Assembly: GCA_947165505.1 (NCBI GenBank)
Contig: CAMVAT010000010.1
Span: 1 to 64,000 of the forward strand
Reading direction: 5' to 3'
Origin: an uncultured Prevotellaceae bacterium
Lineage (GTDB): Bacteria; Bacteroidota; Bacteroidia; Bacteroidales; Bacteroidaceae
Length of the DNA: 64,000 nt
The position numbers and the translations under genes are program-made. Shown one piece after another: positions 30,701 to 39,200 of the stretch (the first letter of the stretch is position 1; every line of letters starts with the position of its first letter). The notes below the pieces were generated by a model, which ran no database searches, was not told the DNA's origin, and was given only the letters and a program-made list of their open reading frames with translations.

Positions 30701-31772
30701 TGCTGTAGTCGATCGACAGCGAGCTCTGCCAGTTCTGCTTGTCAGTGGAGAGCTCCACGCCGTCGGTGGCGGTGATGGTGATGGTGCCGGTGGCGGGGTC
30801 CAGTCCGAAACCGTTGAGGGTGAACTCCTTGGTGGCGGTCTGTCCGTTGTAGATGTCGCCCATGTCGCCGCTCTCGGGCGATACGCTCAGGTCAACGGGG
30901 ATGGTGATGTTGTCGCTCAGGATGCCTGCCTCTTTCATCAGTTGTGCGCACATACGGGCGGCCAGCAGTGCGCCGGTGGTGTTGAAATGGGTGGCGTCGG
31001 CCACGGTCTCGCCGTTGCTTACCTTCACAGAGAAGAGCTCGCTCAGACAGCGCTCTTTGCCGTAGCTCTCATACAGGCTCTTGGTGGCGTTGGTCATGTC
31101 GATATAGGGGATGCCCTCTTCTGTGGCCAGTTGCTGCATGTAGTAGGGATAGTCCATGCTGTTGTCGTCGGCGCTCACTTTGTTGCCGCTGCTGAGCACG
31201 CCGTTCTCCAGCTTGTCGAACTTGTCGCCCAGGTCGTGCTGTCCGGTGCGGGTGATCTTGCCGTCGCTGCCGAAGTAGGCACGGCATACAGGGCCTACCA
31301 ATACGGGGTTGGCGCCCAGGGCCTGCACCTCGTCCACAATCTTTTTCAGATAGGCTTTGTAGGTGGTCGAGGGGTGTGTGCCGCGCCCGTCGAGTGCGGC
31401 TGCCGTGGCGGTCTCGCCCTTGGCGATGTAGTAGTTGTAGAGTTCTTCGCGGTCCACACCGTTGAACATCTCGTCGTTGTGCGAGAACTGGATAATCACA
31501 TAGTCGCCGGCTTCCACCTTCGACTTAGCGGCGGCCCACAGCTCGTTGTAGCCGCTGCGTGAGTCGCGGCCGCCACGGGCGTAGTTCACTGATGTCCAGT
31601 CGCCGGTGAGGAAGTTGCCGAAGTACATGCCCCAGCCACGGGTCACCGTGGCCGATTCGTCGTAGTTGGCCATGGTCGAGTCGCCCAGCGTATGCACTTT
31701 CTTGGCTTCAGCCAGCACGCACGTACCGAGCATCATGGCCCATAAGATTGACCAAAAGATTTTTTTGTTCAT
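27789..31772 (-). CDS. Large secreted rhamnogalacturonan acetylesterase-like protein, T9SS cargo
   Basis: This is a 1327-aa multidomain protein with a signal peptide at 1-23. Residues 25-290 form an SGNH esterase of the CE12 type: HTLGDST with S32, YARGGRDSRSG, QFSHND and DATHF at its end. It probably removes acetyl groups from pectic rhamnogalacturonan. The middle contains several beta domains of carbohydrate-binding or Ig type (about 300-800). At about 810-960 lie InlB B-repeat-like units (VTLTAERNFGYRFVEWQDG, then ATAEESKILTFLGWTDG). A further beta domain precedes the C-terminal tail PADGWYNLSGQRVSG and KGIYIVGGKKVIIK, typical of T9SS cargo. Family members are often 250-500 aa, so this is an unusually long fusion. 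Confidence 0.82.
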   Translation of the reverse strand: MNKKIFWSILWAMMLGTCVLAEAKKVHTLGDSTMANYDESATVTRGWGMYFGNFLTGDWTSVNYARGGRDSRSGYNELWAAAKSKVEAGDYVIIQFSHNDEMFNGVDREELYNYYIAKGETATAAALDGRGTHPSTTYKAYLKKIVDEVQALGANPVLVGPVCRAYFGSDGKITRTGQHDLGDKFDKLENGVLSSGNKVSADDNSMDYPYYMQQLATEEGIPYIDMTNATKSLYESYGKERCLSELFSVKVSNGETVADATHFNTTGALLAARMCAQLMKEAGILSDNITIPVDLSVSPESGDMGDIYNGQTATKEFTLNGFGLDPATGTITITATDGVELSTDKQNWQSSLSIDYSSGTLVKTFYARATMTTAGAFASTITVSLGSQTIEVPLTANVVELGGGEPFSVTWPLTANDDATVSGDITAGAVTLSALVKQRNDATQGLRASVSGGSWPAGEDDAPNRYIEAKVTCPEGKTLDINNIQLAVGSISCSDINCHVYYSTDNFATRTTIYAPTGMTANVLNEVQVSPVIQLEEGESVILRIYPWSAKEYASGKYIAAKDIVISGQVKNAGGVEIEGNIWYKLDQGGLNQGDDAIMNPEEMNAGFVSKKWTAGTSITISGTKTYTGADNVKTTQTRVYNGTGASLSTTAGEDNTLTLTLTPEDGFNFVPSKVSFEAARYGTDSGNITVSIEAGSQSEEICNNAGVNRSDKGLAIASFEKEVSNIVASGSEPLKIHFSFLGLGKTKEMGLSNLVIEGKLVGSASTATKYVLHSSVLPDGEAGTITRDPDLAAYKEGTSVTLTAERNFGYRFVEWQDGTGAALSTEASINVTMDEEKTVNAVFEAVPLYTVTTEVTNDKGLALGSITLTPNNHDGQYEAGTQITATAEESKILTFLGWTDGNENADATATRTLTVNGDMTLTANYEIEDFIAVFDASRVQSYAYPTTVGYPFAADITCDDERNTKASVVRVSDGSLLYTQSTGTPVVRNRTGVVISAINGLYQNGYRTTDIAFQYQFSTLGFSNISFVADMAAKNAATKEWKAQLSTDGSTWTDINGATWTATANVVNPVNITLPATADNQATVYLRITGVGTETFNTSYPFDKKFDEMDYCDHSESGVGNVFVLGTATPATITLSPAKEYTTYCSTYALDFSEVEGLTAYAVTSVNKDHALAMMTELTQVAAGEGIILHKTGDATTYEVSVISEAEPAAGNKLVGVTEPAVIGNEEGYTHYIISNGKLYETYESTLKAGKAYLRLADDEKPDLSGASANGISLAIETTGISENVTELQTPADGWYNLSGQRVSGERGTRLPKGIYIVGGKKVIIK

Positions 31773-32040
31773 TGAGTAAGTGTTTGTTTTGATAGATTAG
31801 ACAATTCCGGCTGCAAAGGTAGGGCGAAATCTATCAAAACAAGGGGAAAATCGTGCCAAAGAAGGGGTAAAAAAGCGTCAAAAAGCCCTGAAATAGCCTT
31901 TTCGGGGCAAAAGATAAGGGTTTGTATCGGTCCGTGTCTATTTCTCTTCTTCACCTTGCCTGCAATACCATACAAGGCGGTCTGAATGCAGAGAAATAAT
32001 ATTTTTTGTTTTTTTTTGCCCTATTGGCTCGTTTTTTTCG

Positions 32041-32063
32041 TAACTTTGCACAATGTATGTGCA
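32041..32063 (+). promoter_or_regulatory. Promoter with dyad for the MmeI-like gene
   Basis: The -7 box TAACTTTG lies at 32041-32048. A dyad TGCACA-atgta-TGTGCA (32047-32063) covers the transcription start and could be the operator of a controlling protein, though no controller gene is adjacent. Upstream, 31773-32010 shows only AT- and T-rich sequence with no gene. Confidence 0.55.
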
Positions 32064-32088
32064 ATCATTCCGCAAAGGGTTATAGCGT

Positions 32089-35025
32089 ATGATGAAATCA
32101 GAAAAGCAACAAGCTGCTGCCGCCGCCGCTTTCGCCGAGCGGTGGGCGGGGCGCGGATATGAGAAGGGCGACTCGCAGGTGTTTTGGACAGAGTTGCTTA
32201 CAGAAGTGTTTGGAGTGGAAAACCCAAGCTCGTTCATACGTTATGAGGAACAGGTAAAGGTAGATAAGACCAATTTCATCGATGCGCACATCCCCTCGAC
32301 CAAGGTGCTCATCGAACAGAAGTCTATCGGTAAGAACCTGCGCGAGGCCATCACACAGAGCGACGGCTCACGGCTCAATCCGTTTCAACAGGCCAAGCGC
32401 TACGCGGCCGAAATGCCTTATTCTGAGCGACCCCGTTGGATCGTGACCTGCAATTTCTCTGAGTTCCTCGTTTACGACATGGAGCATCCCAACGGCGAGC
32501 CGGAGAGCATCTTGTTGAAAGATTTAGGCAAGGACTATTACCGCCTGCAATTCATTGTCAACGAGAAAAGCGAGCACATCACCCGCGAGATGGAGGTGTC
32601 GATGAAAGCCGGCGAAATCGTAGGACGCATCTACGACGCATTGCTCGCACAATACGACGACAATTCGTCCGAAGCACTGCGATGGCTCAACATTCTCTGT
32701 GTGCGCATCGTGTTCTGCCTGTATGCCGAGGATGCCGGCGTGTTTGCACACGACCAGTTTCACGACTACCTGGCACGTTACGATGCAATGGACTGGCGCA
32801 ACGCCCTCATTCGATTGTTTGAGGTGTTGAATACGCCAGTTGACAAGCGCAGCCGCTATCTGATGGACGACTTGAAGGCCTTCCCTTATACCAACGGCGG
32901 GCTGTTTGCCGAGACGATAGAGATTCCCCCGTTCACTGAGGGACTCCGTAATACCCTCCTGCAAAACGCCTCGCTCGACTTCGACTGGAGCGAGATCTCG
33001 CCCACCATCTTCGGGGCTGTGTTCGAAAGTACGCTCAACCCCGAGACGCGACGCTCCGGCGGTATGCACTACACCTCTATCGAGAATATTCATAAGGTCA
33101 TCGACCCCTTGTTCCTCAACGACCTGCGGCGTGAGTTCAACGGGATATTGGAAGAGAAGGTGGAGCGTCAGCGCAACCGCCGGCTGGATGCTTTCCAAGA
33201 CAAACTGGCCAGCCTGACATTCCTCGACCCGGCCTGCGGCAGTGGCAATTTCCTCACAGAGGCGTATCTCTCACTCCGCCGTTTGGAGAATGAACTGATA
33301 CGTGAGCGCTATCACGGACAGACATTCCTCGGGCTGGATGAGGCCAATCCCGTGAAGGTGAGCATCAACCAGTTTTACGGCATCGAGATCAACGACTTCG
33401 CCGTCACCGTGGCCACCACGGCACTCTGGATCAGCGAGGCGCAGATGCTGGCCGAGACCGAGCGCATCATCCATCACGACATCGACTTCTTGCCACTGAA
33501 GTCGTATGCCAACATCCGCGAGGGGAATGCACTGCGCATGGAATGGGATGTGATAGAACAGCCTTCGGCCATCCCCACCGTCTATGCCAAAAACGTACAC
33601 CTGATTATAGAACCAGAGCCGATGACGGCCAGCGAACCCCTTGTGGCTTACGATGAACTGAATGTGGTGTCGCCCCGTTTCGACGGCAATTTAAAACCCG
33701 CCGTGCATCGTTACGAGGTCCAATACGACTATATCATGGGCAATCCGCCCTTCGTCGGTTATTCTTTGCAGAGCAAAGAGCAAAAAGACGACATCTTGAG
33801 ATTGTTTGTTGACAAGAGCGGCAAACCCTATAAGTCGGCGGGGAAAATAGACTATGTGGCCGGGTGGTACTACAAGGCGGCGAAACTGATGGCGCACACC
33901 TCAACACGTGCAGCCCTTGTCTCTACCAACTCCATCTGTCAAGGCGAGCAAGTGGCGGCGATATGGAAACCCCTGAAAGAACTGTTTGGCGCACATATCG
34001 ATTTTGCCCACCGCACATTCCGTTGGGACAGCGAGGCATCGCAGAAAGCCCATGTGCATTGCGTAGTCATAGGCTTTTCATGCGCTTCTCCGTCAACTCC
34101 CCTGCGGATATATGAGGAAGATACGGTGAAGACAGCACAATATATCAACGCCTACCTGACCGATGCTCCGGATATCTTCATCGAAGCAAGGGCGCTGCCT
34201 GTCTGTGACGTGCCGCAAATGCTTAATGGCGGAAAACCGACAGAGGGCGGGCATCTTATCCTGACCGAAGAAGAGAAAGATGAGCTTGTAAGTAAGAATC
34301 CTGCAGCAGAGTATTTCATCCGGCCCTATATGATGGGCAAGGATTTTATCCTGCGGAAGACACGCTACTGTCTGTGGCTCCCCGGGGCTCATCCTGCCGA
34401 AGTGCGCAAATGCCCACTGGTCATGGAGCGGATTGATAAGGTCAGGGCCTACAGACTGGCTAGCCCCAAAGCGGCTACCAGAAAGAAAGCCGACACGCCC
34501 ATGCTCTTTGACGAAGTACGTGAGTGTACGACCGACTATATTGCCATACCCAAAGTGTCGTCCGAGAACCGCAGGTACATACCCATGGAATACCTCTCGA
34601 AAGACATCATCCCTGGCGACAAACTCTTTATGGTACCGTCTGCCGACCTCTATATATTAGGTGTCTTGACCAGCAATGTACACATGGCGTGGATGAGGGC
34701 AACCTGTGGCCGGCTGAAAAGCGATTATAGTTATTCCAACACCATCGTCTATAACAACTTCCCCTGGCCTGCACCTACTGAGGCGCAAAAGTCGAAGATA
34801 CGGCAGACGGCACAGGCCGTCCTCAATGCCCGTGCGCTGTATCCTGACAGCAGCCTTGCCGACCTCTACGACGAGCGCACCATGCCCGTGGAGCTGCGTC
34901 GAGCCCATCAAGACAACGACCGTGCCGTGATGCAGGCCTACGGTTTCGATGTGAAGACGACGACCGAAAGCCAGTGCGTGGCAGCACTCTTCAAAATGTA
35001 TCAACAGCTCACAAAAACGAATTAG
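32089..35025 (+). CDS. MmeI-like type IIL restriction-modification enzyme
   Basis: This 978-aa single-chain enzyme would both cut and methylate DNA. The N-terminal nuclease part has D65, E76 and K78 (DAHIP, then IEQKS), the PD-(D/E)XK pattern of MmeI-like proteins. A helical connector follows to about 350. The N6-adenine methyltransferase core has DPACGSGN at 380-387 (SAM binding) and NPPF at 552-555 (catalytic). The region after 650 is the target-recognition domain (GKDFILRKTRYCLWL to SENRRYIPMEYLSK), which sets DNA specificity, followed by a helical C-terminus. All key residues are present. No separate methyltransferase or restriction gene is nearby, as expected for this type, in which the single methyltransferase protects one strand. 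Confidence 0.85.
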   Translation: MMKSEKQQAAAAAAFAERWAGRGYEKGDSQVFWTELLTEVFGVENPSSFIRYEEQVKVDKTNFIDAHIPSTKVLIEQKSIGKNLREAITQSDGSRLNPFQQAKRYAAEMPYSERPRWIVTCNFSEFLVYDMEHPNGEPESILLKDLGKDYYRLQFIVNEKSEHITREMEVSMKAGEIVGRIYDALLAQYDDNSSEALRWLNILCVRIVFCLYAEDAGVFAHDQFHDYLARYDAMDWRNALIRLFEVLNTPVDKRSRYLMDDLKAFPYTNGGLFAETIEIPPFTEGLRNTLLQNASLDFDWSEISPTIFGAVFESTLNPETRRSGGMHYTSIENIHKVIDPLFLNDLRREFNGILEEKVERQRNRRLDAFQDKLASLTFLDPACGSGNFLTEAYLSLRRLENELIRERYHGQTFLGLDEANPVKVSINQFYGIEINDFAVTVATTALWISEAQMLAETERIIHHDIDFLPLKSYANIREGNALRMEWDVIEQPSAIPTVYAKNVHLIIEPEPMTASEPLVAYDELNVVSPRFDGNLKPAVHRYEVQYDYIMGNPPFVGYSLQSKEQKDDILRLFVDKSGKPYKSAGKIDYVAGWYYKAAKLMAHTSTRAALVSTNSICQGEQVAAIWKPLKELFGAHIDFAHRTFRWDSEASQKAHVHCVVIGFSCASPSTPLRIYEEDTVKTAQYINAYLTDAPDIFIEARALPVCDVPQMLNGGKPTEGGHLILTEEEKDELVSKNPAAEYFIRPYMMGKDFILRKTRYCLWLPGAHPAEVRKCPLVMERIDKVRAYRLASPKAATRKKADTPMLFDEVRECTTDYIAIPKVSSENRRYIPMEYLSKDIIPGDKLFMVPSADLYILGVLTSNVHMAWMRATCGRLKSDYSYSNTIVYNNFPWPAPTEAQKSKIRQTAQAVLNARALYPDSSLADLYDERTMPVELRRAHQDNDRAVMQAYGFDVKTTTESQCVAALFKMYQQLTKTN

Positions 35026-35042
35026 ACTCTCCACTCCCTCCT

Positions 35043-37577
35043 CTACAAGGTTTGGGCTGTGGTGGGGGCTTCTTGCTGCGTGCGGTAGTCAGAGGGCGAC
35101 AGACCCGTTGACGCGCGGAAGATCTTGCTGAAGTATTTGGGCTCGGTGAATCCGCACTTATAGGCGATGTCGGCTATGGGGTCGGCGGTGCTGGCAAGCA
35201 ACTGGCCGGCCCGCTTGATGCGTGCCTCGCGCAGGAAGTTGGCGGGGGTCTGACCAACAATCGACTTCAACTTGCGAATCAGTCCCGAACGGCTCACGGC
35301 GGCTTCGGCGGCCATGTCGTCGATATTGGCTTCCGGGTCGCCGATGTGCTGCTCGATATAGGCCATCACACGGGTCATGAAAGCCTCGTCGTCATCGCTC
35401 AGTTGCATCCCCTTAGGCTCTTCCTTTTCTGTTGGCGGTGGTTGGTTCGCCGCTGTCTGTTGGCTGCGCTCGTCGAGCAGCGACAGGTATTTCTCCTGCA
35501 TCTCATGTTGTTGTCTGCGCATCCTCTTTATATAAAAGGTGGTGTAGGCGATGGCTCCGACCAGTCCTAATGCGATGAGCACCAGGAGCAATCGACCGTA
35601 CCATGCCTCCCAGAACGAGGGCGTCACGAGGATGCAGAGCTGCCGGATATTGTCTTGCCATTGTCCGCCGCTGTCGGTGGAGCGCAACTGAAGGTGGTAT
35701 TCGCCGGGCTCCAGGTCGAGCAGCGTTAGCGTGCGGTTGTGCCCCAAGTCGTTCCACTGCACGCTGTCGGTGCCGTCGAGCAGACGGAAGGCGTAGCTGA
35801 TGCGCTCGGGAGCGGTGAAATCCAAGGCAGCAAAGCGCACGATGATACTGCGCTCGTCAGGACGCAGACATAGCGTGTCGGAGTATTCCACGTTCCACCG
35901 CTCTTGTCCGCCCTGCACGGTGAGGCTGGTCAATACCACCCGTGGGGTGTACGCCTGTCGGCGCATCATGCTGCCGTCCATGATAAAGGCTCCGTCGTCG
36001 GTGCCAAACAACCAACGGTCGCCGCTCAGGTGGATGGGGGTGGTCTCGTTAAATCGGTAACTGCCTTGCAGATGGTGGGCGTCCATCATACGGTAATGCC
36101 CCAGACTGTCGAACAGGGTGAGCTGCCGCCCGTTCACGGCCATCCATCCGCCTTGGTCGGTGGCCGCCAGGGCTTGCACCACACTGTGCGAGGGTTCTTC
36201 GTCGGGTATGATATGTGTGAACGTGATGGCTTCTGCCATGAGGTCGCTCTCGGCGCAGCGGTTGATGCCGCTGTTCTCCGTGCTGATGAGAATCTGTCCG
36301 TCGTCACTCTCCCAAATGGCCATGGTGGCATTGCTGCTCAGGCTTCCGACCCTGTCAGACTCCCTTTGGTGCAACCGAAACAGCATCTTCTCTGCGTCGT
36401 TCCCAGTCTGGGCTACTACCAGCCCGTCGGTGGTGGAGGCTAACAGGATGCCTTGGCGCGTCAGGTGCAGGCGACGCACCAACTGGGCCTTGTCGTGCGG
36501 ATAACCTGTCGGCACCGTAAATATAGGGTCATCGGCTTGCGGCTCTGCGGTGTAGCATAGTCCGCCGCCCAGCGTCGCCACCCAGAGATGCCCGTGGTGG
36601 TCTGGCAGGATGGCGTAGATGTCTGGGTCGGGCAGATGCGTCAGGTGGCTGACGGTATAGACCTTGTCTGATAGGGGGCGCAGACGGTAGATGCCGTCGG
36701 GCTTGGTGCCTAACCAAAGGGTGCCGTCGGCCGCTTCGTAGATGCAATAGACGGGCGCGGGGAAACAGATGCGGGCGTCGTGCAACCGCCCGTCTGGCCC
36801 CACATACCCCAACAGCCGCTCGCTCTCGCTGTCGTAGAGGCGTATGGCGCCGTCGTTGGTGCATACCCAGCAGCGGCGGTGGCTGTCGATGAAGAGGCAT
36901 TTGGCCTCGCACCCCTGCTGCATGGGCAATCGGCGGGTGTACGACTTGTCGGTGACGATCTTGTAGATGCCGTTTTGCGCGATGACCCAGAGGTTGCCCT
37001 GATGGTCGCGGCTGGCGAAATGCAGGTTGCGCGACGCGGGCAACTGCTCACAGTCAGTAAATGCCCCATTGTCAGCATACGACAGTTGGCCTGTGGGCTG
37101 TAGTCGCCATTGCGTTCCTGCGTTGTCTGTCCATTTCAACTGGTCATCGACCACGAGCGTCTTGCTCTCCCTGTAGCACTTGGCTTCATCGGCGGCCGAC
37201 TGTGCGTCGCTGCCTGTCAGTTCGGTAAACGTGCAGGTGCGCGGGTCGAAGAGCGCATAGTCGTCGTCTCTGACGCGGCAGATGATCTGTCCGTCGGCGC
37301 GGAGCGAGATGTTGCGCATGCGGTCAGACATCATCAGGCTGCCTGCCTGCTCCGATGGCTTGAAGGTGTGAAACTCATAGCCGTCGTAGCGGCAGAGGCC
37401 GTTCCAAGTGGCTATCCACAGAAATCCGTGCTGGTCTTGCAGCAACTGCGTCACATGGTTCGTCGGCACGCCGTCTGCCTCGTCGTAGTAGGTCACACGG
37501 TACAGCGGCTGGGCCGGCAGGCCCAGCCAGCATAGCCATGCGGCCATGAGGGTGGTGAGGATGCGCGCGGTGTTCAT
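35043..37577 (-). CDS. Propeller-containing AraC-family membrane regulator
   Basis: This 844-aa protein begins with a signal peptide and is followed by two-component-regulator propeller repeats (GFLWIATWNGLCRYDGYEF and similar, about 45-520). Next come a Y_Y_Y-type beta domain (about 560-650), one membrane helix (LLLVLIALGLVGAIAYTTF, about 660-680) and a cytoplasmic C-terminus. That ends in an AraC helix-turn-helix (ANIDDMAAEAAVSRSGLIRKL, YKCGFTEPKYFSKIFRASTG). It resembles the hybrid two-component systems that sense glycan fragments, but lacks the histidine kinase and receiver domains, so it links the sensor directly to DNA binding. The target is unknown; the nearest polysaccharide gene is the pectin esterase at 27.8 kb. 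Confidence 0.85.
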   Translation of the reverse strand: MNTARILTTLMAAWLCWLGLPAQPLYRVTYYDEADGVPTNHVTQLLQDQHGFLWIATWNGLCRYDGYEFHTFKPSEQAGSLMMSDRMRNISLRADGQIICRVRDDDYALFDPRTCTFTELTGSDAQSAADEAKCYRESKTLVVDDQLKWTDNAGTQWRLQPTGQLSYADNGAFTDCEQLPASRNLHFASRDHQGNLWVIAQNGIYKIVTDKSYTRRLPMQQGCEAKCLFIDSHRRCWVCTNDGAIRLYDSESERLLGYVGPDGRLHDARICFPAPVYCIYEAADGTLWLGTKPDGIYRLRPLSDKVYTVSHLTHLPDPDIYAILPDHHGHLWVATLGGGLCYTAEPQADDPIFTVPTGYPHDKAQLVRRLHLTRQGILLASTTDGLVVAQTGNDAEKMLFRLHQRESDRVGSLSSNATMAIWESDDGQILISTENSGINRCAESDLMAEAITFTHIIPDEEPSHSVVQALAATDQGGWMAVNGRQLTLFDSLGHYRMMDAHHLQGSYRFNETTPIHLSGDRWLFGTDDGAFIMDGSMMRRQAYTPRVVLTSLTVQGGQERWNVEYSDTLCLRPDERSIIVRFAALDFTAPERISYAFRLLDGTDSVQWNDLGHNRTLTLLDLEPGEYHLQLRSTDSGGQWQDNIRQLCILVTPSFWEAWYGRLLLVLIALGLVGAIAYTTFYIKRMRRQQHEMQEKYLSLLDERSQQTAANQPPPTEKEEPKGMQLSDDDEAFMTRVMAYIEQHIGDPEANIDDMAAEAAVSRSGLIRKLKSIVGQTPANFLREARIKRAGQLLASTADPIADIAYKCGFTEPKYFSKIFRASTGLSPSDYRTQQEAPTTAQTL

Positions 37578-37636
37578 GCGTGTTCGCTATTTGTCTGCAA
37601 ACCAAAAAGTAATCGTAGCAAGCTTGGATTCTTCGC

Positions 37637-37735
37637 TCACTTATTCACGATCTTTTTGCCGTTGTTGATATAGATGCCTTTTTGCGTCGGCTTGCCGTCA
37701 AGCTTTCTGCCGTCGAGCATGAACCATCCATCACT
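37637..37735 (-). pseudogene. Orphan T9SS C-terminal tail
   Basis: The fragment encodes SDGWFMLDGRKLDGKPTQ and KGIYINNGKKIVNK, then stops. This is the same tail that ends five intact proteins in the window, but nothing belonging to a cargo protein precedes it: upstream is a repeat-like phrase (ccctcgcccttaggagag), then non-coding DNA. It is probably the 3' remnant of a deleted surface protein gene that stood next to the propeller regulator. Confidence 0.65.
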
Positions 37736-38036
37736 CCCCTCGCCCTTAGGAGAGAGGCTGGGGGTGAGGCAGTCATGTTTTGCGTAGGTGCTGCAAAAAT
37801 ACTGATTTTTTAACAAATAGCGGAAGCATTTATTCAAATTTACAAAACTTTCACAATCAAGCATGGCTCATGCAAGCATGGCTCAGCTCTCGTTGTTCCA
37901 TCGGCAATCGCTGTTTTTCCAGTGTGCGTTCTTCTTGATGGGCAGATTGTTAGCGTAAGTGACAGGTAGTTAACGTTTTTTCTTTTTCTTTATTTTTTTT
38001 TCATACGGCTAATGGCGTATTTCCTTTATTTTGAAT

Positions 38037-38044
38037 TAACTTTG
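38037..38044 (+). promoter_or_regulatory. -7 box TAACTTTG of the lipoprotein gene
   Basis: This is a consensus -7 box, giving a leader of about 50 AT-rich bases before ATG 38100. No convincing -33 element is seen. 37865-38030 otherwise shows only a repeated gcatggctca at 37861-37885. Confidence 0.6.
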
Positions 38045-38099
38045 CAGCAATTTTTTGAGAGAATATTTTTTATTTATTTTTTAATTTAACCCATTTAGT

Positions 38100-38513
38100 A
38101 TGAAAAAGTTATTATTCGTGGCTGTTGCAGCCCTTGCCATGGTATTCGCATCTTGCGGAAAGAAACTGAGCCCCGAAGCAGAGAAAGTATGGGCCGACTT
38201 CAAAGAAGTGGCTTCTAAGCTCGACTCTCAAGAGAAAATTGAAAGTCTGGAGACTATTGAGGATTTCACCGCTCTGAATGCCAGATGGTTGGAGGTCAAT
38301 AAGGCTATGCTCGACAAATCGGTTGAGATTGCTGCCGTCAAGCCCGAACTCATCGACAGCATGGAAATCATTGCTAACAAAGTGAACCCGGTAATACAGA
38401 AAACTGGTGAATTACTCAAGGCTGCCGGCGAGGCACAGGCTGCTGGAGAAGATTTAGAGGCCGCTGGAGAAGATTTAGAGGCTGCTGCTGAAGATTCTGA
38501 AGCCGGAGAATAA
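38100..38513 (+). CDS. Small lipoprotein with acidic repeat tail
   Basis: This 137-aa protein has a lipoprotein signal (MKKLLFVAVAALAMVFASC, C19). A helical body follows (EAEKVWADFKEVASKLDSQEK, then IIANKVNPVIQKTGELLKAAG), then a low-complexity tail of AAGEDLE-type units. The tail's DNA (38441-38500) holds a 21-base unit, gctggagaagatttagaggc-, in two clean copies and a third altered copy, so its length may vary. It is probably anchored in the outer membrane facing the periplasm or surface. I recognise no family. It has its own promoter and terminator. Confidence 0.7.
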   Translation: MKKLLFVAVAALAMVFASCGKKLSPEAEKVWADFKEVASKLDSQEKIESLETIEDFTALNARWLEVNKAMLDKSVEIAAVKPELIDSMEIIANKVNPVIQKTGELLKAAGEAQAAGEDLEAAGEDLEAAAEDSEAGE

Positions 38514-38533
38514 ACATTCGCGGACTATCTTTC

Positions 38534-38560
38534 AACCATCTCTTGTAGTGATGGTTTTTC
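38534..38560 (+). terminator. Terminator after the lipoprotein gene
   Basis: A 7-bp stem aaccatc / gatggtt (38534-38540 with 38550-38556) is followed by tttt. A second hairpin follows at 38575-38613 (aaaagtgctaaa / tttagcactttt), also ending in a T-run. Confidence 0.75.
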
Positions 38561-38839
38561 AAGAAAGAACAAATAAAAAAGTGCTAAAGACATGATTGTT
38601 TTTAGCACTTTTTCTGTTGTATCTACTGAGAGTAATTTTGTATTTTACGTTCGCAAGGGTTTACTATTTTTTTAGTATGCTGTTAGCAAAAAACTTCGGG
38701 CTTGCCATCCTCAGACATGTTGTTATTCTTTAGGGAGTGCTATACTAAGTATCATTCTTACTAAATATAGGATTAAAGAAAGAATTAAAATTATTTGCTA
38801 TTTTTTTATACTTTTTTTTGTCGTTTCAGAAATATTTCT

Positions 38840-38847
38840 TATCTTTG
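38840..38847 (+). promoter_or_regulatory. -7 box TATCTTTG before the putative RNA
   Basis: This matches TAnnTTTG and points to a transcript start near 38854, with no reading frame following for about 350 bases. The interval 38614-38839 is AT-rich and shows nothing else. Confidence 0.6.
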
Positions 38848-38853
38848 CAGCAT

Positions 38854-39126
38854 CGCTTAGTTAGCCCTTAGGGGCAAAGTGGGCGGTCTTATTTTATGAG
38901 AAAGACGTTTTCAAACGTCTGTCGTTGTGAGCTGTGAACTTCGCAAACTCAACCGTCACAACAGGCAGATGACAACGAGACGTCTGCGTGGTACGTTTCT
39001 ATATGCCTTAATTTATATAGTCCGTACTGGCGTGGGCTAACTGCGTTGTCTATCCTGTGTGACGGGGGCAATGCGAAGGCCTACAGCTCCAGGATGGGCA
39101 GAGAAACAGACACCTACGCCTTTTTT
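38854..39126 (+). ncRNA. Putative structured RNA, about 270 nt
   Basis: Here a promoter leads into a region with no reading frame but much potential structure. A long closing pair, agttagccc (38859-38867) with gggctaact (39034-39042), encloses several hairpins. These are agacgtt-ttca-aacgtct (about 38908), gttgtga / tcacaac (about 38925-38965) and gtacg...cgtac with an inner ctatat / atatag (about 38992-39030). After it, atcctg / caggat (about 39051-39097) forms a further stem. A T6 run at 39121-39126 ends it. It does not show the hallmarks of RNase P, tmRNA or SRP RNA. It could be a free small RNA (6S-like rods are long) or a leader of the surface-protein operon that starts 75 bases on. Confidence 0.5.
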
Positions 39127-39200
39127 GTATCATAAGCTGAACCTAACAAACTATTAATGCCGATTCTGGGGTGTTTGGAGGTTATATTTGTCAGTAATCA

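Noticed and set aside
30459..31562. A 367-codon plus-strand frame opposite the pectin esterase
   Set aside because: Glycine/alanine/histidine-rich mirror of a real gene with no recognisable fold.
37736..37864. Extending the orphan tail upstream into a 75-aa protein
   Set aside because: The added part comes from a repeat-like intergenic phrase and AT-rich DNA, with no signal peptide or promoter.
38854..39126. Assignment of the RNA to tmRNA, RNase P or SRP RNA
   Set aside because: No tag-peptide frame, no conserved RNase P core and no SRP loop motif could be found.
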